A stretch of DNA of 64,000 bases from EW11 sp035765635 (GTDB lineage: Bacteria > Verrucomicrobiota > Verrucomicrobiia > Opitutales > Opitutaceae). The notes beneath the pieces were generated by a model. It had not been told where the DNA came from. It made no database searches and saw only the letters and a list, made by a program, of their open reading frames with translations. The DNA is taken from assembly GCA_035765635.1 (NCBI GenBank), contig DASTWZ010000007.1, positions 1 to 64,000 on the forward strand, written 5' to 3'. The translations under genes and the position numbers were made by a program. Within the stretch, counting starts at the first letter, position 1, and every line of letters starts with the position of its first letter. Positions 12,782 through 21,491 of the stretch are shown here, one piece after another.

Positions 12782-14185
12782 ATGAAGCGTTACCTGAAAT
12801 GGTCTATTTGGGCCTACCTTATCCTCCTTATTTTCGAGGGGGCCCTCCGCAAATGGGTCTTTCCGGGGGCGCAGGAGGCCTTGCTCATTGTCCGCGATCC
12901 ACTGGTCATGCTGATCTACGCGCTGGCCCTGGGTTGCGGGATCGTGCCGCGAACGAAGTTCATGCTCGTGCTGGGCGTTCTGATCGTGGGCTCGTTCATG
13001 TGGTCATTCCTGGCCGGCCAATCCAACATCTTCGTCACGCTTTACGGGCTGCGGACGAATTACCTGCATGTGCCTTTGATTTGGATCATGGCAGAGGCGC
13101 TCGATCGGGAGGACGTGGAAAGGATCGGCACCTTCGTCCTGCTCGTCGGCATTCCGATGACGATCCTGATGGTCATGCAATTTCGCGCGCCATCGAACGC
13201 CTACATCAATCGCGGCGTCGGCAGTGAAGAAGGTGGTCAACTCGCGGGCGCGGCTGGACGCATTCGCCCTCCGGGCTTCTTCGCGTTCATCACGGGACCG
13301 ACTGTTTTCTTCCCTCTGGCCGCCGTGTATTTTCTTCATCAGGCCGTGCAGAATCGGCGGCTGATTTGGCCGTTGTTGATTTGCGCGGGCGGTTGCATCG
13401 CGATCGCGCTCCCCGTTTCGATCAGCCGCGGCACCATGCTCCTGGCGGGCGCGGCGGGCGGCGTCTATATTCTCGGACTTGCTCGATTGGGCGTGATCAA
13501 CGCATCAGTTGTCCGCTTCGCCGTGACGGCGGTGGTCCTGCTCGTCGGTTTGAGTTTTCTCCCGGTCTTCAGTGAAGCCCGGGATGTGTTCATGAGTCGC
13601 TGGAACACAGCCGCGGCCGAATCGCAGGGAGATGCCTGGGGCAGCTTGGCCACGCGCGTCCTTTCCGGATTCAGTGAACCGTTCATCTCCGCCTTCAACG
13701 CGCCATTTTTCGGCCACGGCATCGGCGTGGGTTCGAACGTCGGCGCGCGGCTGCTTCACGGCCGACTCGGCTTTCTCCTCGCCGAAAATGAATTCGACAA
13801 AATCTTCCTGGAGCTGGGACCGCTTCTCGGGGGATTGTTCATCGCTCTTCGTTTCGGAATCTCGATCTATCTATTTCTGATCGCGATCCGCGCTCTCGTG
13901 AAAAACCGCGATCCGCTGCCACTGGGCCTGTGGGCCGCGTGCGTGCCGGCGATTCTGCTTCACCAATGGGCTCCGCCCACGTTCCTCGGCTTCGCGGTTT
14001 TCGGCGGAGGCCTGGTCATGGCTTCGGTCAACTACGTCGACGATGAAGAGGAAGAAGACGAATTGGATGAGGAGGACGAGGATGACGAAGACGCCGATGA
14101 AGAGGATGAAATCGAGGACGATGAGGAAATTGACGCGCCCCTTTCTCCGCTCGAACAACATCGCCGTCGCATGCGCGGTCTATGA
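12782..14185 (+). CDS. O-antigen ligase/polymerase-like membrane protein with acidic tail
   Basis: 467 residues with about ten hydrophobic segments between residues 8 and 420, starting KWSIWAYLILLIFEGALRKW. The region ISRGTMLLAGAAGGVYILG and a long periplasmic-type loop between later helices (holding GHGIGVGSNVGARLLHG) fit the Wzy_C (O-antigen ligase/polymerase) superfamily, which joins lipid-linked repeat units or ligates finished polymer. Residues after about 420 form an extreme acidic tail (dozens of Asp/Glu in blocks such as DEEEEDELDEEDEDDEDADE), ending in a basic stretch HRRRMRG. Such a tail is unusual for this family. The stop overlaps the next ATG by 4 bp. Confidence 0.8.
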   Translation: MKRYLKWSIWAYLILLIFEGALRKWVFPGAQEALLIVRDPLVMLIYALALGCGIVPRTKFMLVLGVLIVGSFMWSFLAGQSNIFVTLYGLRTNYLHVPLIWIMAEALDREDVERIGTFVLLVGIPMTILMVMQFRAPSNAYINRGVGSEEGGQLAGAAGRIRPPGFFAFITGPTVFFPLAAVYFLHQAVQNRRLIWPLLICAGGCIAIALPVSISRGTMLLAGAAGGVYILGLARLGVINASVVRFAVTAVVLLVGLSFLPVFSEARDVFMSRWNTAAAESQGDAWGSLATRVLSGFSEPFISAFNAPFFGHGIGVGSNVGARLLHGRLGFLLAENEFDKIFLELGPLLGGLFIALRFGISIYLFLIAIRALVKNRDPLPLGLWAACVPAILLHQWAPPTFLGFAVFGGGLVMASVNYVDDEEEEDELDEEDEDDEDADEEDEIEDDEEIDAPLSPLEQHRRRMRGL

Positions 14186-15417
14186 AGCCGCGCCGTGATC
14201 TGGTTCTCATCGGGAATTTTCTTCCCGACCGGCAGGAAAGCATGCAGCGCTTCGCCGGCGTGCTGTCCGACGGGATGGCGGCCCGCGGCTGGAATGTGCA
14301 GAGCTGGCGCCCTCGCGCGCGCTTCGCAAATCTCGCGGGCAAATATCGCTACGGCGGGATCCCGAAGTACCTCGGCTACCTCGACAAATTCTTTGTATTC
14401 CCGCGGTCGATACAACGCCGCCAGCATATCGCTGCCACACCAGAGACGATCTATCACATCGTCGACCACAGCAACGCGGTCTACGCAGCCTATCTGCCGC
14501 CGCAGCACCTCACGATCACCTGTCACGACCTGCTGCAAATTCGCTCCGCCCTCGGCGAATTCCCGCAGCATCGCGTCTCCGCCAGCGGCCGACGCTATCA
14601 GGAGTGGATCTTGAACAATCTGAAAAAGGTTCAGCGCGCAGTCTGCATTTCGGGGAAAACGCGCTCCGATGTGCAACGCCTCGCCGGGCTCAACGCGGAA
14701 CAGACTCCCGTCATCTACATGGGTCTGAATTATCCCTACAAGCCGATGGCCAAGGCGTCCGCCGCCGACGTGCTGCGGCCGTGCTGCGACCGGCACGGCG
14801 ACACCTGGGCCCGGCTTCAGTCGGGAAAAAATGGATACATCCTCGGCGTCGGCGGCGCGCATTGGTACAAGAACCGCACGGGCCTTGTTTCCATTTTTGC
14901 CGAGCTTCAGAAATTTCCGGAGGCGCCGTCCCGCCTGCTCTACGTCGGACCGCCCCTCGATCTGGAACAGACCGCGATCTTAAAACAGCACGGCCTGGAA
15001 AACGCTTTCCTCCGCATCAGCGGCGTATCCAACGAAGAACTACGCGCCGCCTACTCGCTTTCGCGCGGCCTGCTCTTTCCGTCGTGGGAAGAAGGTTTCG
15101 GCTGGCCCATCGCCGAAGCACAAGCCTGCGGTTGTCCCGTTTTCACGAGCAATCGCGAACCGATGACCGAGATCGGCGGAGACGCCGCTGTCTACGTCGA
15201 CCCGGCCGATGCACCGGGCGCGGCCCGCATCATTCACGAGTCCTTCGCATCTCTCGCGCCGCGCATCGAACGCGGTTTGGCCAACGTCGCGCGATGGAGC
15301 ACCGCGGCGATGCTCGACGCCTACGAGCAGCACTACGAGACGATGATTCAAAAGCGCGACGAAGGCGCTCCGGCCGAACTTTCCGCCTTGATTCAAACGC
15401 GGAAATCGAACGGTTGA
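14182..15417 (+). CDS. Glycosyltransferase family 4
   Basis: 411-residue GT-B protein, start ATG overlapping the upstream stop. The N-terminal half has IYHIVDHSNAVYAAYL and ITCHDLLQIR, as in mannosyl/galactosyl transferases of family 4; the C-terminal half has YILGVGGAHWYKNRTGLV, then LFPSWEEGFGWPIAEAQACG with the two donor-site Glu residues. It probably adds a residue to the surface polymer. Confidence 0.87.
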   Translation: MKPRRDLVLIGNFLPDRQESMQRFAGVLSDGMAARGWNVQSWRPRARFANLAGKYRYGGIPKYLGYLDKFFVFPRSIQRRQHIAATPETIYHIVDHSNAVYAAYLPPQHLTITCHDLLQIRSALGEFPQHRVSASGRRYQEWILNNLKKVQRAVCISGKTRSDVQRLAGLNAEQTPVIYMGLNYPYKPMAKASAADVLRPCCDRHGDTWARLQSGKNGYILGVGGAHWYKNRTGLVSIFAELQKFPEAPSRLLYVGPPLDLEQTAILKQHGLENAFLRISGVSNEELRAAYSLSRGLLFPSWEEGFGWPIAEAQACGCPVFTSNREPMTEIGGDAAVYVDPADAPGAARIIHESFASLAPRIERGLANVARWSTAAMLDAYEQHYETMIQKRDEGAPAELSALIQTRKSNG

Positions 15418-15421
15418 ACCC

Positions 15422-16552
15422 GTGCGCATCACCATCGTCCAGGGTGCATTTCTGCCCGTCCCGCCAATCCTCGGCGGCGCCGTCGAAAAAGTCTGGTTCA
15501 ATCTGGGCAAGGAATTCGCGCGCCGCGGACATGAGGTCGTTCACCTTTCCCGCGCCCATCCGAAGCTGCCAAAGCACGAGGTGATCGATGGCGTGCGCCA
15601 CGAACGCGTCTCGGGCTTCGCGTCACCCGGCGGTTTCGCGAAGCGCATGGCGATGGATCTTTGGTACGCGCTTCGCATCAAGGCCCGCCTTCCTCGCGCG
15701 GACATTCTGATCACAAATACGTTCTGGTTGCCCGCCCTCGTGCGGCGGCGGTCGCGCGGGCGCGTTTACGTCCACGTCGCGCGCTATCCAAAGCGCCAGA
15801 TGTGGCTGTACCGCCGCGCCATTCTGCAGACGGTTTCGGAGCCAATTCGCCAGGCGATTCTCGCGGAAGATCCCAGCGCCGCGCCGCGCGTGCGGGTCAT
15901 TCCGTATCCGCTGGCGAATCGTTATCTGCTCCCCGAAGTTTCGCCGGGAGAAAATATCGTTCTCTACACCGGCCGCGTCCACCCCGAGAAAGGCGTTCAC
16001 CTCCTGATCGAAGCCTTCGCAAAGCTCGCGCCAAATAGCGACTGGCGCCTGAAAATCGTCGGCCCGTGGGAAGTCGAATTCGGCGGCGGCGGCCAGGATT
16101 ACCTGAAACAACTCGAGTCCGCCGCGGCGCCCGTGAAGGATCGCGTCATGTTTGTCGGCCGCGAATTCGACGAGGCAAAACTCATCGCGCATTACGCGAC
16201 GGCGAAGATTTTCGTCTATCCTTCTCTCGCCGAGAAAGGGGAAACGTTTGGCCTTGCCGCGCTCGAAGCGATGGCCGCCGGATGCTGCCCGCTCGTCTCC
16301 GCGCTTGAGTGCTTCCGCGACTTCATTCGCCCCGATGAAAATGGCCGCGTCTTCGATCATCGCGCAGCGAATCCGGTCGACCTCCTCGCTCGCGCGCTCG
16401 AGTCGTTGATCACCGATCCTGTATCCACAGAAAAACTACGACGCGAGGCCTGGCAGGACGCCCGTGCGTTCACGATGGAAGCTGTGGCCACGCGGTTCAT
16501 CGACGATTTCATTGCGCTGACCGGCGGCGAAACAGGTGGAAACGTTTCCTGA
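15422..16552 (+). CDS. Glycosyltransferase family 4
   Basis: 376-residue GT-B protein starting with GTG 4 bp after the previous stop: VRITIVQGAFLPVPPILGGA, then VEKVWFNLGKEFARRGHEV. Its donor domain has IVLYTGRVHPEKGVHLLIEA and YPSLAEKGETFGLAALEAMA, holding the EX7E pair. It is the last glycosyltransferase before the acetyltransferase that closes the locus. Confidence 0.88.
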   Translation: MRITIVQGAFLPVPPILGGAVEKVWFNLGKEFARRGHEVVHLSRAHPKLPKHEVIDGVRHERVSGFASPGGFAKRMAMDLWYALRIKARLPRADILITNTFWLPALVRRRSRGRVYVHVARYPKRQMWLYRRAILQTVSEPIRQAILAEDPSAAPRVRVIPYPLANRYLLPEVSPGENIVLYTGRVHPEKGVHLLIEAFAKLAPNSDWRLKIVGPWEVEFGGGGQDYLKQLESAAAPVKDRVMFVGREFDEAKLIAHYATAKIFVYPSLAEKGETFGLAALEAMAAGCCPLVSALECFRDFIRPDENGRVFDHRAANPVDLLARALESLITDPVSTEKLRREAWQDARAFTMEAVATRFIDDFIALTGGETGGNVS

Positions 16553-16556
16553 AAAC

Positions 16557-17117
16557 ATGAGCGACGCGCCCACGAAAACCTACGAGCAGGATTCACCCTA
16601 CGCCTCGCCCTGGACGATTGGTCAACGGGTGCGCATGATCCTCTGGTCCGGCGCCTGGACGCTCCTCTGCCGCTGGACGCCCAAGCCCCTCAACCCGTGG
16701 CGACTTTTCGTGCTGCGCCTTTTCGGCGCCACCTTGAGAGGCACGCCTTTCGTGCATCAAAAAGCGCGTATCCAGATTCCTTGGACACTCGAGATGCATC
16801 ATCGCGCCTGCCTGGGTGACGGCGCCATGGCCTACAGCCTTGCGCAGATCATCATCGAAGAAGGCGCGACCATCGCGCAGGAAGCCTATCTTTGCACCGG
16901 CACGCATGACTTCGCCTTGCCGTCACTGCCGCTGAAAACATCGCCCATCCGAGTCGGTGCCCACGCCTTCGTCGGCGCGCGCGCTTTCGTCCTCCCTGGA
17001 GTCACGATCGGCCGAGCCGCGATCGTGGGAGCCTGCGCCGTCGTCACGAAATCCGTGCCCGATTCCGCGATCGTCGCCGGCAATCCGGCCAAGGCGATCG
17101 GCACCCGTTCCAGCTAG
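16557..17117 (+). CDS. WcaF-like polysaccharide O-acetyltransferase
   Basis: 186-residue hexapeptide-repeat acetyltransferase of the colanic-acid WcaF type. Visible are the N-terminal membrane-associated helix (RMILWSGAWTLLCRWTPKPLN), the family phrase NPWRLFVLRLFGA, hexapeptide turns (IIIEEGATIAQEAYLCTG), a probable catalytic His in CTGTHDF, and the closing IVAGNPAKAIG. ATG 16557, 4 bp after the previous stop, is preferred to the GTG at 16536, which overlaps it. It would O-acetylate the polymer or a repeat unit. Last gene of the same-strand run; an imperfect palindromic element follows. Confidence 0.85.
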   Translation: MSDAPTKTYEQDSPYASPWTIGQRVRMILWSGAWTLLCRWTPKPLNPWRLFVLRLFGATLRGTPFVHQKARIQIPWTLEMHHRACLGDGAMAYSLAQIIIEEGATIAQEAYLCTGTHDFALPSLPLKTSPIRVGAHAFVGARAFVLPGVTIGRAAIVGACAVVTKSVPDSAIVAGNPAKAIGTRSS

Positions 17118-17136
17118 AGCGGTTACAAAAGAATTA

Positions 17137-17338
17137 TAGCCGCAAAGAGGCAGGCACAAAAAGAGCAAAGAGGATTTCGGGTTTGCGACGTCACTCGCAA
17201 TGGTCCCTCCCCCAACGCGGTTGGGGTATTGGTTCGTAACTCCAAACCAAAATACCAGACCGCTCCCGAGCGACGAATGTCTGAGCCACGTCGGCCTAAC
17301 AAAATTCGCTTTGTGTATCTTGAGCCTCCTTGCGGCTA
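17137..17338. repeat. Imperfect palindromic intergenic element
   Basis: The left arm TAGCCGCAAAGAGGC (17137-17151) pairs with GCCTCCTTGCGGCTA (17324-17338), one mismatch in 15. A further inner match joins GTATTGGTT (17226-17234) with AACCAAAATAC a little downstream. The 383-bp gap 17118-17518 holds this element and nothing coding that I can see; 17339-17518 must carry the promoter of the PEP-CTERM gene, but no convincing -35/-10 pair stands out. The 'GCCGCAAAGAGGC' text looks like a dispersed, non-coding repeat. Confidence 0.55.
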
Positions 17339-17518
17339 AAAAACAACCGCCGCGCGCTGGCCTGTAAATTTTTCGTCAACGGCCCGGTTTTCCCCTAACG
17401 TTTTTACAGGTCGCCCCCCACTTGCCGACAAGTTGCGTCACTATGGTTTACGGCTGCTTCGATGTGCTAGTCTTTTGCGTCGGGCAGCTCATCGCTTTGA
17501 ATGCAAAGTAAACTCAAT

Positions 17519-18403
17519 ATGAATAAAATCCTCGCAGTGGCCGCAATGGCCATGATCGGCACGGGCAGCGCGTTCGCGCAGCTCAAGCCAGTACCTCCCT
17601 CGTCTTCGGTCGACGGTGTGCTCTCCCAGTCCATCGGCGTGAACGCCGGGGCTTCGCATTGGGAAAGCCTCTCCGGCATCGGAGCTTACAAGTTCGCGTC
17701 TGACTCGAACTTGAACACGCCAAACATGCACAGCCCCGACAATATCCTCGGGCTGAGCTGGTCGACGTCCGTCAATTCGACGGTCCAGACGATCATGAAC
17801 AACCTCAATTCCGCCGGCGGCACGGTCCGCGTGATCTTCCTCGGCGAATCCGCTGGTTGGTTCAATGACTTCGGTTACACCTACTCTGGCAACCCCCAGG
17901 GGCCGGACTCGTACACGGTCTACAAAGACATGCAGTCCTATGGTGCGACGCCGAACATCCACTTCGGAGACAACTTCTCCGTCAACCTGAACCCGGGCGA
18001 CGCCAGCACGTTCGATCTCTGGCTCAACGGCGTCGGCGTCATGGGCAACACCAACCCATCCCCGACTTCCGACGGTGGCGTCTACACCGCCTTCCACTCG
18101 ACGAATAGCCAGCCGTACGTCGCTCCGGGCAATGTTCTCTGGGCTCAAAGCGCGCTAAACGTCAGCACCTGGAACACGTTCCTCGGCGACTACGCCAACA
18201 CCTCGACCTTCCTGGTCGGTTTCGAAGACTGGCGCCTCAACCACAACGCGGACAAAGACTACAACGATTACGTCTTCGCGTTGCAGTTCCTCGACAAGGA
18301 TGGCCGTCCGTTCTCGCCGGTTCCCGAGCCTTCGACCTACGGCCTGATCGGCGCTCTGGCGCTCGTCGGCTTCGTCGCTCGCCGCCGTTTCTCGCGCAAG
18401 TAA
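17519..18403 (+). CDS. PEP-CTERM secreted protein with DUF4114-like domain
   Basis: 294-residue exported protein. A signal peptide (MNKILAVAAMAMIGTGSAFA, cut likely before Gln) leads to a beta-rich body. The motif GFEDWRLNHNADKDYNDYVF at about 245-265 matches the FED...DxDYND signature of DUF4114. The C-terminus carries the complete sorting signal: VPEPSTYG, a hydrophobic helix LIGALALVGFVA, and basic RRRFSRK. In other bacteria exosortase recognises this signal and the proteins go to biofilm or surface matrix. An in-frame ATG at 17501 would add six residues; 17519 gives the classical signal peptide. It follows the polysaccharide locus. Confidence 0.88.
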   Translation: MNKILAVAAMAMIGTGSAFAQLKPVPPSSSVDGVLSQSIGVNAGASHWESLSGIGAYKFASDSNLNTPNMHSPDNILGLSWSTSVNSTVQTIMNNLNSAGGTVRVIFLGESAGWFNDFGYTYSGNPQGPDSYTVYKDMQSYGATPNIHFGDNFSVNLNPGDASTFDLWLNGVGVMGNTNPSPTSDGGVYTAFHSTNSQPYVAPGNVLWAQSALNVSTWNTFLGDYANTSTFLVGFEDWRLNHNADKDYNDYVFALQFLDKDGRPFSPVPEPSTYGLIGALALVGFVARRRFSRK

Positions 18404-18442
18404 TCCTTCTCTCGAACAGTAGGCATACGTTCGTTCTGTATA

Positions 18443-18479
18443 GCAAAAAGCCCTCGGAAAAATCCGAGGGCTTTTTTGC
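18443..18479. terminator. Bidirectional intrinsic terminator
   Basis: Stem AGCCCTCGG (18449-18457), loop AAAAAT, stem CCGAGGGCT (18464-18472) followed by a T-run; on the other strand the left flank GCAAAAA supplies a T-run too. It lies between two convergent genes (stop 18403 and stop 18529), so it can end both transcripts. Confidence 0.92.
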
Positions 18480-18528
18480 GTCACGGTGGTCGTGCACCGG
18501 GACGCTGCTGCCGAGAACGGACGATGGC

Positions 18529-21345
18529 TTAGTGGCTGACGACTTCGAAGCCGTCGAAGTCAGCCGTAGCCGTAGCCGTGGCAGTCGTGCTGACCGTCTC
18601 GAGACCAATGTAGGGGTCCGTCGCGAAGCTGATCGTCGCCGTTCCGACCGTGCGCCAGGTCACGCCATCGTTCGAAACCATCGCGGTCAACTTCGTGCCG
18701 TTGCGATCGAGCAACAGGTGGCGGGCCGTTTCCGTCAAAGTTTTGCTCACTGAGAAGCCGCCGGTAGACGTGCGGTACTCGAAGACCACACGGCCGAGCT
18801 GATCCAGGCAGAGCGAGGCGAACCGCGCGTTGTCCGCGAGCGACTCGCGCATGGCCAGGCCGGAGCGAAGGGCTGCAGTCGAGCGGGCCGGCAGAACATT
18901 GGTCGAGATCGCGGCCGGCTTGCCGTTGCGGCGGGCAAAGAGGGCAATGTTTTCGCGGGCCGTTCCAGCAATCAGAGAACCGGCGGCCGTCACGGAGATG
19001 TTACCCGCGCTGTCGGCATTCGCCGAAGCGGCGATGTTCGAGGCGCCAATATCGAAGAGCGTAAGACCGGCCGCGACATCCGTATCGGCGGCGAGCGTGA
19101 GCGACGGTGTTTCCGCACGCACGGTCGCAAGACGGGTCTTGTCCTTCGCGGTCACGGCGAGGCCGGCGCGGAGGGAATCGTCCCAATTGTTTTCGGTGCT
19201 GCCGAGCGTGGACCAGTTCGCGCCATCCGCCGAGTAGTAGGCGGTGACGATCTGGCCGGCGCGGCGCAGTTTCAGATAAGCGGGGAACGGCAGAGTCTTG
19301 CCGGAGGCCACCGTGGCGTTGGCGCCACGGGTCGGGCGATTGACCAGCTGCACGGTGCCGCCACCAGTCACGAAGACACCCACGAAGGCGGAATTGGCGT
19401 CGATGGTGGCACGCAGCATCAAGCCGGCGCGCGAGGACGTATTCGGGGCGCTGAAGGATTCGATCTTCGTCGTGAAGGTCGCGTCACCCGTGATGGTCGT
19501 CTGGGCAAATTGGAAGCTATCCCAGTTCGTGCCGATGTCGGAACCCGCACCGGAGATACTGAAAACATTCGTGGCGGAATCGAAGGCCGTGTGACCCGCG
19601 ACACCGACCAGACCAATATCGAACGCTCTGTATTCGCCGGCGAAATCAACGGAGGGGACCGTGGTGCTGGACGGGGCCTGAGGCACGGTCGTTGGCTTCG
19701 GTGTCGGCTCGACGACGGAGATCAACGGAGGAGGCGTCGGCGCGGCGGTTGGCGCTGGCGTAGGCGTAGGAGTAGGCGTGGGCACCACCGGCTTTGGCGT
19801 AGGCGTCGGGGTGGGCGTGGCTGTCGGTGTCGGAGTTGGCGTCGGCTTAGCCGTTGGCGTGGGTGTAGGTGTAGGCGTGGGCGTTGGGACAACCGGCTTC
19901 GGCGTAGGCGTCGGGGTTGGAGACGGTTTCGGTGTCGGAGTCGGCGTAGGCTTGGCCGTCGGCGTCGGAGTTGGGGTCGGCACAGCCGTCGGAGCCGGGG
20001 TCGGCGTCGGGCTGGTTGGAAGGACGGAAGACGCGTCGTCGACCAGCTTGGAGGTCCAAGCGATGCCGTATTTCTCGCCGTTCACAGACGCTTTCACTTC
20101 CAGCGCGTATTGGCCGGCGAGCAGCGTCTTTTCATAAATATGTTCGACGTTATCGATCGTGCTGTTGCTGGAGGCTACGACGCCACCGACAGCGAAGCCC
20201 GAGGTATTATAGAGAGCCAAATCGAGATTCTCCATGCGGCTCGTCAGCACGTTCCAGATCGAGTCCGGCGTAATATGACGATACCAGGTCAATACAGCGG
20301 ACAACACCATGCGCTTTCCGGCCGGGACGGAGAAATAATATAAACGACGCGTCGAGGTCGACGTGGTGTTCAGATCCCAGCCCGTTCCGCCAACTTCGGC
20401 GGTTGTCGAAGACGACTTCTTGCCGGCAACGAGCGTCTTGTAGCTGTTATAGATATTGGCTTCACCCGCGCCATAAACCGTGTCGAGCGGATGCGTCGGG
20501 CTGTGCGACCAGCCAGAAAATTCGTCTTTGGTCGCGCCGGCCATCAGGAGCGATTTGATGACAAGAGGATGGCGTGCTTCGGCGAGAGAGGCGGTGCGGT
20601 TCGTCTCGGCGATGAGGATCATCGCGCTCGAAGCGACGATGGGCGTGGCATAGCTGGTATATGAAGCGGGGGCGACCAGGTCGGGCTTGCAGCGACCATT
20701 CGTCTCGAGAGTCGAGCCGGTGTGCGGATGCGCGCCGTTCGAAACGCCGACCGCGATGGAGTTATATCCGTTGGCCAGCATCTGCGACATCGTCGCGCCG
20801 TTGTCGACGCCGGCGACCGAGACGACATTGTCGCGCTCGATGCGGTAGTCCTGCTTATCGAGAATCGCGAAGCACCAGAGATTGTCATTGCCGCCCCAGC
20901 TGTGGTTTTCCACGTCCCAGGTTGCAGCTGTCGGAGCGAGAGCGCGTCCGGCGTTGAGATTGTTGCGACCAGTGAACGTGACGGCCTCGATCGTTTTCCA
21001 CGATTTGAGTTCGGGCGTCATGCTCGTCGTCGTGCCTGCGAGGTATTGGGCAACCCAATACGCGTGGTCCGAATAGCCGCCAAAAGTCGACGAAAGGTAG
21101 GTGTAGCTTTTGTCCTTCGTCTCACCCTGAGCCAAAGGCGCCCAATAGCCGTTTCTCATATATTCGACCTGCAACAAACGAACCGCGGCCACGCTGGGAA
21201 TCGACGCGCCGTATTCGGCCTTCAATTTGTTGTAATCAATATCCGAGCGGAAATCTGCTTTGAGCGAAGGAGTGAGCGAAAGAGTCGCTGCGAACACCAA
21301 ACTGCTGAAGAAACCGCTACCCCTGATAATATAATTTCCGTGCAT
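18529..21345 (-). CDS. Secreted subtilisin-like (S8) protein with Pro-Thr linker and C-terminal beta-sandwich domains
   Basis: 938 residues. Signal peptide 1-30. An S8-like region (about 50-300) shows a His in SDHAYWVAQYLAG (His94), NHSWGG (Asn147), VSVAGVDNGA and the serine motif TSYATPIVASSAM (Ser231). The place of the first catalytic residue reads QVEYM, giving Glu61 instead of Asp. Residues 330-430 form a beta-type domain (ALEVKASV). A 100-residue Pro-Thr-Ala-Lys linker (about 441-560) follows, then two related DUF1349/LamG-like beta-sandwich units (FDIGLVGVAGH and FDIGASNIAAS mark their starts). It is probably an exported protease or protease-derived binding protein. No membrane anchor or PEP-CTERM tail. 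Transcribed from its own promoter at about 21470. Confidence 0.75.
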   Translation of the reverse strand: MHGNYIIRGSGFFSSLVFAATLSLTPSLKADFRSDIDYNKLKAEYGASIPSVAAVRLLQVEYMRNGYWAPLAQGETKDKSYTYLSSTFGGYSDHAYWVAQYLAGTTTSMTPELKSWKTIEAVTFTGRNNLNAGRALAPTAATWDVENHSWGGNDNLWCFAILDKQDYRIERDNVVSVAGVDNGATMSQMLANGYNSIAVGVSNGAHPHTGSTLETNGRCKPDLVAPASYTSYATPIVASSAMILIAETNRTASLAEARHPLVIKSLLMAGATKDEFSGWSHSPTHPLDTVYGAGEANIYNSYKTLVAGKKSSSTTAEVGGTGWDLNTTSTSTRRLYYFSVPAGKRMVLSAVLTWYRHITPDSIWNVLTSRMENLDLALYNTSGFAVGGVVASSNSTIDNVEHIYEKTLLAGQYALEVKASVNGEKYGIAWTSKLVDDASSVLPTSPTPTPAPTAVPTPTPTPTAKPTPTPTPKPSPTPTPTPKPVVPTPTPTPTPTPTAKPTPTPTPTATPTPTPTPKPVVPTPTPTPTPAPTAAPTPPPLISVVEPTPKPTTVPQAPSSTTVPSVDFAGEYRAFDIGLVGVAGHTAFDSATNVFSISGAGSDIGTNWDSFQFAQTTITGDATFTTKIESFSAPNTSSRAGLMLRATIDANSAFVGVFVTGGGTVQLVNRPTRGANATVASGKTLPFPAYLKLRRAGQIVTAYYSADGANWSTLGSTENNWDDSLRAGLAVTAKDKTRLATVRAETPSLTLAADTDVAAGLTLFDIGASNIAASANADSAGNISVTAAGSLIAGTARENIALFARRNGKPAAISTNVLPARSTAALRSGLAMRESLADNARFASLCLDQLGRVVFEYRTSTGGFSVSKTLTETARHLLLDRNGTKLTAMVSNDGVTWRTVGTATISFATDPYIGLETVSTTATATATADFDGFEVVSH
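19728..20025 (-). repeat. Tandem Pro-Thr codon repeat within the S8-like gene
   Basis: About 300 bp of low-complexity DNA encoding alternating Pro and Thr with Ala, Lys and Val interruptions. Longer sub-repeats recur, for example the KPVVPTPTPTPTP unit, which is present twice. Degenerate codons break exact repetition. Such linkers separate catalytic from binding domains in secreted enzymes; the length probably varies between strains by slippage. Confidence 0.9.
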
Positions 21346-21466
21346 ATCGTGATTGCTTTGTGTTTTTCACAGCGGCTCAGATCAATGCAGCGGAAGCGCG
21401 CGGGGGGTCATTTAAACAGCTTTTACAGCGCAATCTGCAAACGCCTGTCGTTCGTTGTAACGCTTG

Positions 21467-21491
21467 ATTATATTTTAACGAAACGTGTCAA
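21467..21491 (-). promoter_or_regulatory. Candidate promoter of the S8-like gene
   Basis: On the minus strand TATAAT (21472-21467) is a perfect -10 box; TTGACA (21491-21486) lies upstream but only 13 bp away, so spacing is poor and the -35 contact may be weak. The leader would be about 115 nt. The 370-bp gap 21346-21715 between the divergent genes holds this site and a GC-rich inverted stretch around 21541-21565; nothing else is evident. Confidence 0.4.

Noticed and set aside
19728..20025. Regular repeats resembling a CRISPR or minisatellite array
   Set aside because: Repeat units are short, in frame, and translate to a Pro-Thr linker with signal peptide and domains on either side; no spacers.
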